A DNA stretch of 64,000 nucleotides from positions 3,038,001 through 3,102,000 of the forward strand of contig OZ244842.1 of the NCBI GenBank assembly GCA_965220835.1, written 5' to 3'. How positions within the stretch are numbered: position 1 is the first letter of the stretch; each line of letters opens with the position of its first letter. The DNA comes from Azophilus sp965220835 (GTDB lineage Bacteria; Pseudomonadota; Gammaproteobacteria; Pseudomonadales; Azotimanducaceae). Below the pieces are notes generated by a model, which had not been told where the DNA came from, did not search any database, and saw only the letters and a list, made by a program, of their open reading frames with translations. This document shows, piece after piece, positions 16,345 through 26,500 of this stretch. A program made the position numbers and the translations under genes.

Positions 16345-16877
16345 GCTGGTTTGCCCATGCTTGGTTGCTCCTTGGGCTGCCGCTTGGTGGCCAGCCGTTT
16401 GGCCACCAAGTTGGTGCGTTCGTACTCCACCACGGTCTCCCCATGCTGGTTGGTGCCGACGGTGCGCCAACTGACGATGCCCGTCGCCGGCCGGGACTCT
16501 GATTCACGCAGGTCGATGACCGTGCTCTCCGCCGTGATGGTGTCGCCGGGATGCACCGGCGCCCCGAACTCGACCTTGTTCACGCCCAGGAATGGCCCTC
16601 CGGCCTCCGAAAGATCCTCCACCGACAGCCCGATCACGGTTGACAGGACGAGCAACGGATCGACGACCAGGTCCCGGTGCCCGGCCGCCTTCGCGTACTC
16701 CGCGTTGACGTAGAGCGGACAGTAGCGCAGCGCCACGGATGCGAACAGCGTGGCGTCCCCGGCGGTCAGCGTGCGCCCCCAGTGATGGGTGAACGTTTGG
16801 CCTAGGGCGAAATCCTCAAACTGCTGGCCCCGTCGCCAGAGGTCGAATTCGGAAAAATCTGGGTCGCTCATATTCAC
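16341..16877 (-). CDS. MaoC-like hydratase, first subunit
   Basis: A 178-residue hot-dog protein (FEDFALGQTFTHHWGRTLTAGDATLF). Its end, SESRPATGIVSWRTVGTNQ then VVEYERTNLVAKR, is characteristic of mesaconyl-CoA/beta-methylmalyl-CoA hydratase relatives. At the usual Asn-Pro-x-His position it reads YCPLYVN, so the catalytic His is replaced. The downstream MaoC subunit keeps a His. This division of labour is typical of heterodimeric hydratases, where one partner is non-catalytic. It is first gene of the operon, divergent from the TetR gene. The start is GTG 16877 or ATG 16871, with no strong ribosome site at either. Confidence 0.8.
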   Translation of the reverse strand: MNMSDPDFSEFDLWRRGQQFEDFALGQTFTHHWGRTLTAGDATLFASVALRYCPLYVNAEYAKAAGHRDLVVDPLLVLSTVIGLSVEDLSEAGGPFLGVNKVEFGAPVHPGDTITAESTVIDLRESESRPATGIVSWRTVGTNQHGETVVEYERTNLVAKRLATKRQPKEQPSMGKPA

Positions 16878-16886
16878 TTATCAGTT

Positions 16887-16923
16887 AACCAATAAATGAA
16901 TGCTGCCTGTTTACTAATTGGTT
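16887..16923. promoter_or_regulatory. Inverted repeat in the TetR/MaoC divergent intergenic region, candidate operator
   Basis: AACCAAT (16887-16893) and ATTGGTT (16917-16923) form a perfect 7-bp inverted repeat 23 bases apart in an AT-rich patch. The patch lies between the operon start and the tetR start. TetR-type proteins commonly repress both directions from such a site. The wide spacing could instead mean two half-sites. Confidence 0.4.
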
Positions 16924-16966
16924 GTCAAGCCAATAGAATTGGCGCTGGCAGCCGGTAAGAGTTTGA

Positions 16967-17620
16967 ATGGCCGAAACAACGGAAACAACGCAACGCGTGC
17001 GGCCTCGACGCACCCAGGTGGAGAGAAAGGCACAGTCAGAGCGCCGGATCATTCGTGCCGCCATGGAGCTGTTCGCGACCCAAGGATATCTGCAGACGAC
17101 CATGAATGAGGTCGGCCAGTCGGCGGGTTACACGGGCGGCTTGGTCAGCCACCGCTTCGGCTCCAAGAAGGGCTTGCTGAAAGCTGTGCTGATGCACATC
17201 TCCCAGCGTTTCCTCGAAGACCAGTTGCGCCCCTCCACGGAAGCGCCGAGCGCCGAGCAGGCACTGCGATCCACCGTGGAAATCTACCTCAGGGAAGTCA
17301 CCATCCGACAGAGCCGGATCCGCGCGCTCTATGTGATCATGGGCGAAGCGCTCGGCGCAGTGCCTGAGGTGCGCGGCGAAATTGCCCATCTGAACGAAGG
17401 GTTCAGGCTGCGGTTGGCCAATCTGGTGCGGCGGGGGGTGGACAACGGTGAATTCAACTCGGCGGTGGACCCGGAAGCGGCGGGCATACTCATTCTGGCC
17501 CTCCTGCGCGGCGTCACCATGCAGGCGCTTGCCGACCCCAAGGCGATTGACTTGAACCGGATGATTCCGTTGGTGCAAGCCAGCGCACTGACTGGCCTGA
17601 AGTCTCCCGCTGCCGCCTGA
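16967..17620 (+). CDS. TetR-family transcriptional regulator
   Basis: A 217-residue regulator. The N-terminal helix-turn-helix (residues about 22-70) reads RRIIRAAMELFATQGYLQTT and MNEVGQSAGYTGGLVSHRFGSKKGLL, the standard TetR DNA-binding fold. The C-terminal helical ligand domain ends with a tail like the TetR_C families (GILILALLRGVTMQALADP). It is divergent from the eight-gene MaoC-P450 operon across 89 bases, so it most likely represses that operon until an acyl-CoA or acid inducer binds. The ligand is not identifiable from sequence. Confidence 0.9.
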   Translation: MAETTETTQRVRPRRTQVERKAQSERRIIRAAMELFATQGYLQTTMNEVGQSAGYTGGLVSHRFGSKKGLLKAVLMHISQRFLEDQLRPSTEAPSAEQALRSTVEIYLREVTIRQSRIRALYVIMGEALGAVPEVRGEIAHLNEGFRLRLANLVRRGVDNGEFNSAVDPEAAGILILALLRGVTMQALADPKAIDLNRMIPLVQASALTGLKSPAAA

Positions 17621-17806
17621 CAGAGCGCCTGTTGCGCTGCGGCTTGGCCTCCTTGGTTGTCTTGATCGCCGGACAAGATTGCCACAAGAACCAACGGTTG
17701 CGTCCGGCAACCGCGCTCTAGCCGGCACTCGGCATCGCCTCGTAGGGCCTTAATCTCCAAGGGCCTTATGCGTTATGGTGGACACATCCCCGCAAACGGT
17801 AAGGAC

Positions 17807-19684
17807 ATGGCCGAACCGCAAGGGCAATTCCGGTTGTTTGCGACGCGTCGCATGGCGCCGCTGTTCGTCACCCAGTTCCTCGGCGCGTTCAACGACAACC
17901 TGTTCAAGGCCGCCCTCTCGGTGATGTTCGTGTATGGCGGCATCGTGGCCGCCGAGTCCGCGGACTTCGCCGTGAACGCCGCCGCCGGCCTGTTCGTGCT
18001 GCCCTTCTTCCTGTTCTCCGCCACCGCCGGGCAGATTGCCGACAAGTACGAGAAGTCCCGCCTGATCCGCCGCATCAAGGTGTTCGAGATCGCCGTGGCC
18101 CTGCTGGCGGGATTGTCCCTGTACCTGCAAAACGCCGCCGCCATGCTGGCGGTGCTGTTCCTGTTCGGCGTGCAGTCCACCTTCTTCGGCCCGTTGAAGT
18201 TCTCGATCCTGCCGCAGCACCTGCATGAAACCGAATTGGTGGGCGGCAACGGGCTGGTGGAGATGGGCACCTTCGTCGCCATCCTGCTCGGCACCCTGGT
18301 GGGCAGCCTGATCGGCGGGGGCACGGGAATATCCCTGGGGTTGTTTGTCTTGGTGGCCGGCGTTGCGCTGGTGGGGTACTTGGCCAGCCGCCAGATACCG
18401 GAAGCGCCCGCCAACGACCCTGAGCAGCAGGTGGGTTGGAATCCCATCAAGGAAACCCTAGGCCTCATCCGGTTGGCCAGGCTGCAGCGCAGCGTGTTCC
18501 TCTCGATACTGGGCATCTCCTGGTTCTGGCTGCTGGGCGGCGTGTACTTGGCGCAAATTCCGAACTTGGTGCGCGTGCACTTGGCCGGCGGGCCAACGGT
18601 GGTGACGCTGATTCTCACGGTGTTCACCGTGGCGGTGGCGCTCGGCTCGCTGGCCTGCGAGAAGCTCTCCAGGCGGCGCATCGAGATTGGCCTGGTGCCA
18701 TTCGGCGCACTGGGCATCAGCCTCGCCGGCATCGACGCCTACTTCGCCATCGAGGCCATCGACGGCGACGGCCTGCGCACTGCAGCCGGCTTCATCGCCG
18801 GCAGCGGCAGCGCCCGCCTGCTCATTGACTTGCTGCTGCTCGGCCTGTTCGGCGGCTTGTTCGTGGTTCCGCTGCAGGCCATGATCCAGCACCGCACGCC
18901 CGAGGCGCGGCGGGCGCGCGTCATCGCCGCCGCCAACGTGTTCAACTCGCTGTTCATGGTGGTGGGCGCCGGGCTCGCCATTGTCTGGCTGACGGTGTTC
19001 GACTTCTCCATTCCCACCCTGCTGCTGGCCTTGGCCATCGCCAACGTCGTGGTGGCCGGCTTCATCTTCCACCAAGTGCCGGAGTTCGCCATGCGCTTTC
19101 TGGTGTGGCTGCTTTCGCACACCATGTACCGGGTGGCCCACGAGGGGCTGGAGCGGGTGCCGGACCGGGGCGCCGCGGTGCTGGTCTGCAACCACGTGAG
19201 CTACGTGGATGCGCTGCTGCTCGCCGGGGCCGTGCGCCGTCCCATTCGCTTCGTCATGTTCAAGTCCATCTACGAACTGCCGGTGCTGAACTTCATCTTC
19301 CGCACCGGGCGCGCGATACCCATCACTAGCCGCAGCGCCGACGAAGCCGCCCTTGAGGCCGCCTTCCGGGAGATTCGCGAGGCCCTGGCCGCCGGCGACT
19401 TGCTGTGCATCTTCCCTGAAGGCCGGCTCACCACGGACGGCGAAATCGACAGCTTCCGCCCCGGCATCGAGCGCATCCTGAAGGAAACCCCGGTGCCGGT
19501 GATACCCATGGCCCTGCGCGGCCTCTGGGGCAGCTTCTTCAGCCGCAAGGCCGGCGCCTTCCGCAACCCCAGCCGCTTCTGGAGCCGCGTGCAGGTGGTG
19601 GCCGGCGAGGCCCTGCAGCCGGAGGGCGTAACCGCCGCCGCACTGCAGGAGGAAGTGTCAGTGCTTCGGGGAGCAAACGCCTAG
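17807..19684 (+). CDS. MFS lysophospholipid transporter fused to PlsC-type acyltransferase
   Basis: A 625-residue membrane protein. Residues 1 to about 410 are a 12-helix major-facilitator domain like LplT (TQFLGAFNDNLFKAALSVM at the start). The remainder is a 1-acylglycerol-phosphate acyltransferase domain with the HX4D box NHVSYVD and the FPEGRLTTDG box. This matches the transporter-acyltransferase part of LplT/Aas systems, which import and re-acylate lysophospholipids. The acyl-ACP synthetase domain carried by many such fusions is absent. The frame opens at 17768, but AAGGA before ATG 17807 and the typical MAEPQGQFRLFATRR start favour the latter. Confidence 0.88.
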   Translation: MAEPQGQFRLFATRRMAPLFVTQFLGAFNDNLFKAALSVMFVYGGIVAAESADFAVNAAAGLFVLPFFLFSATAGQIADKYEKSRLIRRIKVFEIAVALLAGLSLYLQNAAAMLAVLFLFGVQSTFFGPLKFSILPQHLHETELVGGNGLVEMGTFVAILLGTLVGSLIGGGTGISLGLFVLVAGVALVGYLASRQIPEAPANDPEQQVGWNPIKETLGLIRLARLQRSVFLSILGISWFWLLGGVYLAQIPNLVRVHLAGGPTVVTLILTVFTVAVALGSLACEKLSRRRIEIGLVPFGALGISLAGIDAYFAIEAIDGDGLRTAAGFIAGSGSARLLIDLLLLGLFGGLFVVPLQAMIQHRTPEARRARVIAAANVFNSLFMVVGAGLAIVWLTVFDFSIPTLLLALAIANVVVAGFIFHQVPEFAMRFLVWLLSHTMYRVAHEGLERVPDRGAAVLVCNHVSYVDALLLAGAVRRPIRFVMFKSIYELPVLNFIFRTGRAIPITSRSADEAALEAAFREIREALAAGDLLCIFPEGRLTTDGEIDSFRPGIERILKETPVPVIPMALRGLWGSFFSRKAGAFRNPSRFWSRVQVVAGEALQPEGVTAAALQEEVSVLRGANA

Positions 19685-19853
19685 CGCACGGCATCCGCCT
19701 TCGCCGGACGACCTCGATCACCGTGTGCATCGGCGCCTGGAAGTCATCCGAAGTTCGAGATCGGAAACTGTTGCCGGTTTCGCTCGTGTGGGACGATCCC
19801 AAGGGCCGCCACGGCAAATCGCCGCCAACGGCCTCCACTGAGTGGTGCTGCGC

Positions 19854-22800
19854 TTACACCGTGACGGCGTTGCCGCGGAAAATCCTTGACAGGTACCGGC
19901 TTTCCGATGGGCTGGGCGCGGGGACGGCGCATTGCAGCACGGCATAGACCACGCGTTCCATCTCTTCATCAAGCTCAGAATCCGACGCTGGCTCCTCGGT
20001 GCGGGCGCGGCGGGTGAGCTGGACTTGATTGACCGCGGGCACCGTCGGCAAGCGCTCTCCCTCCACCCCCAGCGTGACGGTAAAGGCGTGCAGCGAGTTC
20101 TTGACGAACAGGGCGAGGGCGAACTCCTCACGGGATGAGGCCAAGGACGTATCCGGCGTCAGCAGCACGATTTGGCAGCGGGGCGCCAACGCCGCGCAGC
20201 GGGCCACGCGGAAATGGAAGGTGATCTGATCGTTGACCAACGCGGCGAACTGCTCTTCCGAGAGCACGCGGCCCCAGTCCCCGTCGCGCTCCGCGGCCAG
20301 CGCATTCATGGGCAAGCGCGCGAACGGGCTGCTGACCACCACATCGTAGCCGCCCTCCTCCCGGCGCAACGCATCCAAGGCGCCTTCAATGTCGTCCCCG
20401 ATTTGGCGCACCTCGCAGTCCAAGCCCGGCAGGGCAATGGCGTGCTTGAGTTCGTTGAAGGCCTCGTCACCACGGACCAGAATGCGCAGGCTGGCCACGG
20501 AATGGTCGCTGAAGCCTTGGGCAATCGCCACCATCTCGCGCCGCATGCAGTCCCCGATCATGACAATGCGCTTGCCTTCCAGCTTGGCCAGGTTCTCCTT
20601 GCCGGGCGGCAGCAGCAGCTCGCCTTCGGAGACTGAGCGCTCGAACTTCAGCCCCCCCGACGGGTGGAAGGTCTCGCCGCTGACAATTTCGTCGGCGAGA
20701 TGAAACACGGTGGAAAGGCCCACCTGCTCATCGGTGGGCATCTTGTGCAGGTGCAGGCGGTTGAGTATGCCGGATTCGATGCGGTCGGCCGCCCGCTCGA
20801 CGGACTGCTGGTCCATGAAGGGGCTGGGCGCATCCACGAATCGGGCCAGGAAGTCATCCGCCTGCTGCTGGCTGAACACCGCTCCGAGCACCATGCGCGC
20901 CATCAGCTTTTCCGCCACGTCCCGGTTCATCAGGAAGCTCGACGAACTGCCCGAATCGTTGGATTCGCCAACCTGGGCAAAGAGCTTCGCCAACGACTTC
21001 GGCACGCTGCTGGCGGCCGGCAGCCGGCTCAGCTCATTGTCGGCGAGGGCCATCGTCTCCTCGACGGAGAAGCCCTCGCCCAACGCTGCCAACATGGCCT
21101 CGTGCACCTGATTGAGACGCTTGTTCTCCAGCACCAGCCGACCGCGCCGGGAGAACAGGCCCGGCGCGCCTTCGAGGCCGCGCAGCCGCGAACCGTCAAC
21201 GGGGCCCGGCGCCAGCGCGTTGATTTGAATTTCGGGGCCTAAGTGCCGGGAGATGATCTCCGCCAGAACCCGCTGCCCCGCCTTGCTGACCGCGTAGTCG
21301 GCGCGGTTGGGATAGGCCACCGCCACGTACTTCTCGCCTCCGAAGTAGCTGGAGACGTTGAGCACCGACCCCTTGCCCCTGCGTTTCATGTGCGGGGCAA
21401 ACTTGCGTATCAGCGCGTAGTTGGAAATCAAGTTGGCCTGCATGGTTCGATTCCACTCATCGATGGTCATGTCGACCACCATCTCCTCGGCCCCGGAAAT
21501 GCCCGCATTGTTGATCAGGAAATCGACACTCCCGAACAGCTCCAGGGAATGCTGAAAGAGCTTCTCCCAAGCCGCGCTGTCGCCGACGTCGATCCCGGCC
21601 AGGACCTGCACCCGGTCTTCCGGGTTGGAATAGCCGAGGCCGCGCAGCTCCTCGATAATGCCCTCGCGCGCTTCGTTGAGCTGGCTTTCGCCGCGGGCGC
21701 TGAGCAGCACGCGCGCGCCGGCGATCGCCAGGAAGCGGCCCAGCTGTAGACCGATGCCGAGGCTGCCGCCGGTGATCACGGCGTTCTTGCCCTTGTGCAG
21801 GCCGGGCAGCACCCGCTGTATGGAAAGGGGCATGGCGGACTTTCCGGTGTGACGCCGAATGTTCTCAGGCACCCACAGGTTGATCGGGTCCATGCGGCGC
21901 ACGCGGTTGGTGAGCGTCGTGGCCCAGTCCGCGGAGAACGCGAGGTTGTCATCGCCTTCGCTGTCAAAGCGCACCAGCTGGTTGGGCAGCACCGCCCAGC
22001 CGATGTCGCCGCGCGCGGTCAGGGTCTCGTCCTCGTCCCGCCAGATGCGAATCAGCGCTTCAATGGCGGCGCGGATGACCTCGTTCATGAGATTGCCGTG
22101 CCGGTCGCTGGGATTGGTGACGTAGGTGATGGCGGGGGCATCGCACTTGTCGTACCAGTGGCCCAGATTTCGGGCCAGCGCGGAGGCGAAGGCAACCGGT
22201 GCGACGATCTCGTCGCGAACGAAGCTCTCCACGTCCTCATCGGTTGCCGAGCTCAGCGAGTAGCCATGCTGGCCGTTCGGCTCCCGAGGCAGCACGATCA
22301 CGCCGTCAAGGCGGCCGTACTGGTCTTCGATCAGCTGCATCGCGCGGTCCACGGACTCGCGCCGCAGCGGATCCAGGTGCGAAAGCTGGATGGACTCGAT
22401 GCCGCGGGAGGCGGTCAGCGCCCGCGCATGGCCCAACGCCTCCAGGGTTCGAAACGCCAACAGCACCTTGGCGCCGCTGTGCAGGTGCCGCTCCGCGAAG
22501 GCCAGCGCTTCCACATGGTCGGCGCCGCCGAGCACCAGCACCGCTTGGCCGGTGAGGTCCTCCAGGCGCTTGTCCGGCCAGGACACCAGCTTGGAGCGAC
22601 TTTGCGCCGGCACCTGCATGCCGTTGGTGACCTCGATGTGGTGGCCGCTAAGCGCGGCTGACTCATCCGACGCCAGCCAGACCAGCGTGGACGCCACGTC
22701 CGACGGCGTCGGGTACCGAAATTCGAGATCGCCCGATTCCTCCCGCGCGGTGATCATCAGGTTGCGGAACTCCTCGCCGGTGGCCCCCGGCGACTTGCTC

Positions 22801-23504
22801 TGCAGCTCATCCATGCGCGCGAACACGGTGTCGATGCGCTGGGACTTGACCGGGCCGGGAAACAGCGTGTTCACCCGGATGCCCTTGTCCCCGCCCAGTT
22901 CGATGGCCAGCCCCTTGGACAGGGCGTTAAGCCCGCTCTTGGGAACCACGTAAGGAATGCGTCCGAAATAGTGCGTGCGGGAGAAAATGGTGGACACGTT
23001 GATGATGGCGCCGCCCACAGCCATGTGCGGCGCGGCCGCCCGCGCCATGTTCCAAGGCCCGGCCAGTAGATTCATGGCGGAATCAAACATCGTCTGATCG
23101 TCGCCGCAGGCGCGCATTTCCGCCTCGGTGAAGGGAATTTCGCGCAGCGGATACTTCGGCCCGGCGCCGCCGGCGTTGTTGATCAAGACGTCCAGCCGGC
23201 CGAAGCGCTCCATGGCGACGGCGACAATCTCCCGGCCCACGTCCGGATCGGCGCAGTCGCCCACCGCCGTGATCATCCGCTCCGCATCGAACCCTTCCCT
23301 GACCAATTCCTGCTCGAAGGCTTTCAGCTTCTTGCCGTTGCGTCCGTTGAGCACCACCAAGGCGCCTTCCCGCAACAGGTGGCGGGACACATGGGACCCG
23401 ATCGAACCGGCAGCGCCGGTCAGGATCACGGACTTGTTTTCCAATCGCCTGCCGCTGCGGCTGTCGGTGTCCGTCAGGACATCCACTGCTGTTGATTCAC
23501 TCAT
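19854..23504 (-). CDS. mcr: Bifunctional malonyl-CoA reductase (3-hydroxypropionate pathway)
   Basis: A 1216-residue protein whose length and layout match the Chloroflexus-type malonyl-CoA reductase (about 1220 aa). It uses two NADPH to turn malonyl-CoA into malonate semialdehyde and then 3-hydroxypropionate. The N-terminal half starts with an SDR unit (TGAAGSIGSHV; NNAGGAGPKYPLRE; YVVPK near 184) followed by a second degenerate Rossmann unit. By family knowledge this half reduces the semialdehyde. The C-terminal half has another SDR unit (GGSLGIGLQLG; NNAGISG; YAVSK near 736) and a final Rossmann-like region, and reduces the thioester. Its ATG overlaps the pcs stop by 4 bases, so the two are coupled. 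Both catalytic YxxxK pairs are intact. GC and style resemble the neighbours. Confidence 0.93.
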   Translation of the reverse strand: MSESTAVDVLTDTDSRSGRRLENKSVILTGAAGSIGSHVSRHLLREGALVVLNGRNGKKLKAFEQELVREGFDAERMITAVGDCADPDVGREIVAVAMERFGRLDVLINNAGGAGPKYPLREIPFTEAEMRACGDDQTMFDSAMNLLAGPWNMARAAAPHMAVGGAIINVSTIFSRTHYFGRIPYVVPKSGLNALSKGLAIELGGDKGIRVNTLFPGPVKSQRIDTVFARMDELQSKSPGATGEEFRNLMITAREESGDLEFRYPTPSDVASTLVWLASDESAALSGHHIEVTNGMQVPAQSRSKLVSWPDKRLEDLTGQAVLVLGGADHVEALAFAERHLHSGAKVLLAFRTLEALGHARALTASRGIESIQLSHLDPLRRESVDRAMQLIEDQYGRLDGVIVLPREPNGQHGYSLSSATDEDVESFVRDEIVAPVAFASALARNLGHWYDKCDAPAITYVTNPSDRHGNLMNEVIRAAIEALIRIWRDEDETLTARGDIGWAVLPNQLVRFDSEGDDNLAFSADWATTLTNRVRRMDPINLWVPENIRRHTGKSAMPLSIQRVLPGLHKGKNAVITGGSLGIGLQLGRFLAIAGARVLLSARGESQLNEAREGIIEELRGLGYSNPEDRVQVLAGIDVGDSAAWEKLFQHSLELFGSVDFLINNAGISGAEEMVVDMTIDEWNRTMQANLISNYALIRKFAPHMKRRGKGSVLNVSSYFGGEKYVAVAYPNRADYAVSKAGQRVLAEIISRHLGPEIQINALAPGPVDGSRLRGLEGAPGLFSRRGRLVLENKRLNQVHEAMLAALGEGFSVEETMALADNELSRLPAASSVPKSLAKLFAQVGESNDSGSSSSFLMNRDVAEKLMARMVLGAVFSQQQADDFLARFVDAPSPFMDQQSVERAADRIESGILNRLHLHKMPTDEQVGLSTVFHLADEIVSGETFHPSGGLKFERSVSEGELLLPPGKENLAKLEGKRIVMIGDCMRREMVAIAQGFSDHSVASLRILVRGDEAFNELKHAIALPGLDCEVRQIGDDIEGALDALRREEGGYDVVVSSPFARLPMNALAAERDGDWGRVLSEEQFAALVNDQITFHFRVARCAALAPRCQIVLLTPDTSLASSREEFALALFVKNSLHAFTVTLGVEGERLPTVPAVNQVQLTRRARTEEPASDSELDEEMERVVYAVLQCAVPAPSPSESRYLSRIFRGNAVTV

Positions 23505-26500
23505 CGAAGCGCTCCCGCGGATCCGGTGTCGACTCGTTCAATGTTTTCGCCCCGCTCTTGGATATTGCGGATCGCCCACGCCCGATACAGCTCCTCCCGG
23601 GTCTTCAACCCGGCCCGGGGCAAGGCGTGTACCGCAACGTAGTTGGCGCCCGCATGCCGGTTTTCCCACATGGCCTGATGGGCTTGGGCAACGCCGTCCA
23701 TCGGCGTCGGCACCGGGGGGGCAACCGCAATCATACCGGCAGCGATGCGTTCCTGCATCTCGGTGAACTCACGCGCGGTGTTGAGGTGGGTGCCGCGAAT
23801 CTCCGCGGTCGGCATGAGGATGCGGCGTTGACGCATCCAAACCTGCGGCGCGTAAAAGCTGAACCGCTGGCCGGCCAGATCTTCGGAATAGACCACCTTG
23901 CCGGTGTTGGGCTTGATCAGCGAGGTGCTCAGCGCCAAGCCATCCCGGCCGGCGCGTTCGAACACCACATCCGGCAGGCCGCGCCGGTCCAGCGTGTTGC
24001 GCAGCAGCGGCGCGATGGCGGAGCCGATGGGCTTGAGTGTGCGGTCCGAGAAACGGCGCACGGCCTCCTTGAAGGCCGCCGACTCGGTGAAGGGATCCGG
24101 CATCACCGCCAGCGGCCCGGGCGGGTCGAACTCCGCACCCAGCCGGCGCTGGATTTCCTCCAAGCTGACCACGCCCTTGAGGCCGGCGCCAAAACCGAGC
24201 GAATTGACGAACTCCCGCTGGGAGGAGCTGTCGGTCAGCACCGCGGCGTTCGCGCCAAGGTGGCAGCCAGCTTCTATGGCCTCGATGGCGGCGGGGTCCA
24301 CAATGCCGTCCTGGGCGCCCGGCCCGTAGATCACCAGCAGGTTCATGCCCGCCCGCAGCCTTGCCCGAGCGAACATCTCCGTGGGGCTCGATGCGCCCGG
24401 CTTGCCGAGGAAGGAAAGACGGTAGCCGGAGGATGCGCCATAGAAGGTCAGCGCGCCGCCTTCGCCCAGCAACTGAAAGGAGCGGGAAAAGGCCCGCTCG
24501 CCAGCATGGGAAACCACATAGTCCACCGGCCCGCCGGCAAGTTCCTCGACCGCGTCAACCAGTTCCTGCCCGGCCGCCGCCCAGTCGGCCTGTTGCGCCG
24601 GGTCGTCCGGCACCGGCGAGAAAATGTCCGCCCAGCGCTGGTCCTTGCGGTTGACGGCTTGCCCGCCCTGTTCGCGGACCCGCGCTGCCCGTTCCTCGCT
24701 GGACACCATGCCCACCGCGCTGAGACCGGAATTCAGCGCGTAGCGCAGGCAGTCGAAGCCGGTGCCGGTGGCAGCGCCTTCCACGAACAGGCGGCGGCCC
24801 GGCTGGATGTCCAGCGTGGTGAACAGGGCGCGGTGAATGGTGCCCAAGGTGAGCCCGAACGAGCCCGCTTCCTCAATGGTGAGGCCGGACGGCTTGGGAT
24901 GCAGTTGCGGCCCTTGGGCCACGAGGAACTGGGCATGGCTGCCGTCGTTGCGTTCGTATCCCTGGATGCGGAAATCCGCCGACATGGGATCAAGCCCCTG
25001 GTCCGGGGACAGCAGCTCGCTTTGCCCGGAGTAGATGGTCACCAGATCGCCCTGGGACAGCCTGCCTTCGCGCACCAATTCCTCACCCAGTTCCGCGATC
25101 AGGCCAACGCCGCCGGACCCGGTGACTTGAACGTCCGCATCACGGGCGTCGAAGGGCGAGACGGGGATCCCGGTGATGGCCCAGATGTCGTTGAAGTTCA
25201 TCTCCGACGCCAGCACATAGACCAAGGCCTCGTTGGGCCCGGGCCGGGGCGTCTTGAACACCAGCATTTGCTCCACATCGGCAGGGTCGCCATGAGCGGG
25301 CTCGCCGGTGGCGGGATCCCGGTCGATGCCGAGCCCGTACTGGTACTCGGGCACCGGCGTCACGCCCGGGAAAAAGCTCGCTTCCAAGGGCAGCAGGCGA
25401 CCGCTGGCCTCCAATTCCTGGCGCAGTTCCTCCGGGGCGCGGGGGGGCACGTCGCAGTGCTTGATGGGCAGCGCGGCGGAGCGTCGTTCAAGGAAGGCGC
25501 GGATGCCCACCGGCCCCGAGTCCGGGTCGCAGACCGCTTGCGCGAACAGTTCGGCCTCCCGGCGAAGGCCCTCGGCCTGGCCGCCGCCGGCCCCGGCGCC
25601 AATCGCCTCGACAATGCGCTCCACCGCAAGGCTTCGGCCGCCGGCGCGGGCTTGGGCGAAAGTCGCCGCCAACTGCGGGCGCTCCAGAATGTCCTCGGCA
25701 AGGGGCAGTGATTGCGCCCTGGCCGCCAAGTAGTCCGCCCGCGACTGCATCGCCGTGGCCAAGGGACCGGTGCCGGCGAAGTGTTCCCTAAGGCGCTGCA
25801 TCGCAACGGTGATCGGGCTGTGCCCGCCGTCTCCGGACACCTCGTCCGCAAGCCCGGCCGCCTGGGCTTCCTCAGCGTCAATGGCCCTTCCTGAGACGAT
25901 CATCCGCACCGCCGTGAGCAGGCCGCGCTCACCGCTGCGGTGAAACAGCCGCCGCGGCAGGCGCTGGGTGCCGCCATAGCCCGGCAGCAGGTTCAGGTTG
26001 ATTTCCGGTTGCCCGAACGTGGCGTGCTTATCGGCAATGACGTAGGCGCAGGCCAACACCAGTTCATTGCCGCCGCCCAGAGCCGGGCCATTGACCGCGG
26101 CGATGACGGGTTTGCCGATGTCTTCAAGGCAGGAGAAGGCGGTGTGCGCCGCGTTGGGAAGGGTTCGGGCGCTGTCCAGATCGCCCGCCTCGCCCACTTC
26201 GAGCAGCTGCTTGATGTCGGCGCCGGCCACGAACACGCCCCTGGCGCCGGTGACGACGATGGCGTCCACGCTGCTTTGCTGGGAGAGATGCTGCAGCACG
26301 GTGGTGAATTCATCGAGTGAGCGCTCGTTCAGGGAGTTCACCGGCGGCGAATCCACAATCAGCAGGGCCACGTTGTGCTTCGGCGTCAGGGGGTGGACTT
26401 CCACGCGCAGGTAGCGCCGGGACTGGAACATCTGGCGGGCGTCCGACAATTGCCCAAAGGACCGCCACTGCTCCACGGCGCGTTGGATGTCCTCCACCGC

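Noticed and set aside
10107..16877. Calling the operon a proven bicycle or itaconate cluster
   Set aside because: Family-level matches fit both, and no substrate-defining residue could be read with confidence, so gene symbols were left empty.
23492..25711. 739-residue plus-strand open frame opposite pcs
   Set aside because: Mirror of the reductase and hydratase domains, composed of Arg/Gly/Gln without motifs.
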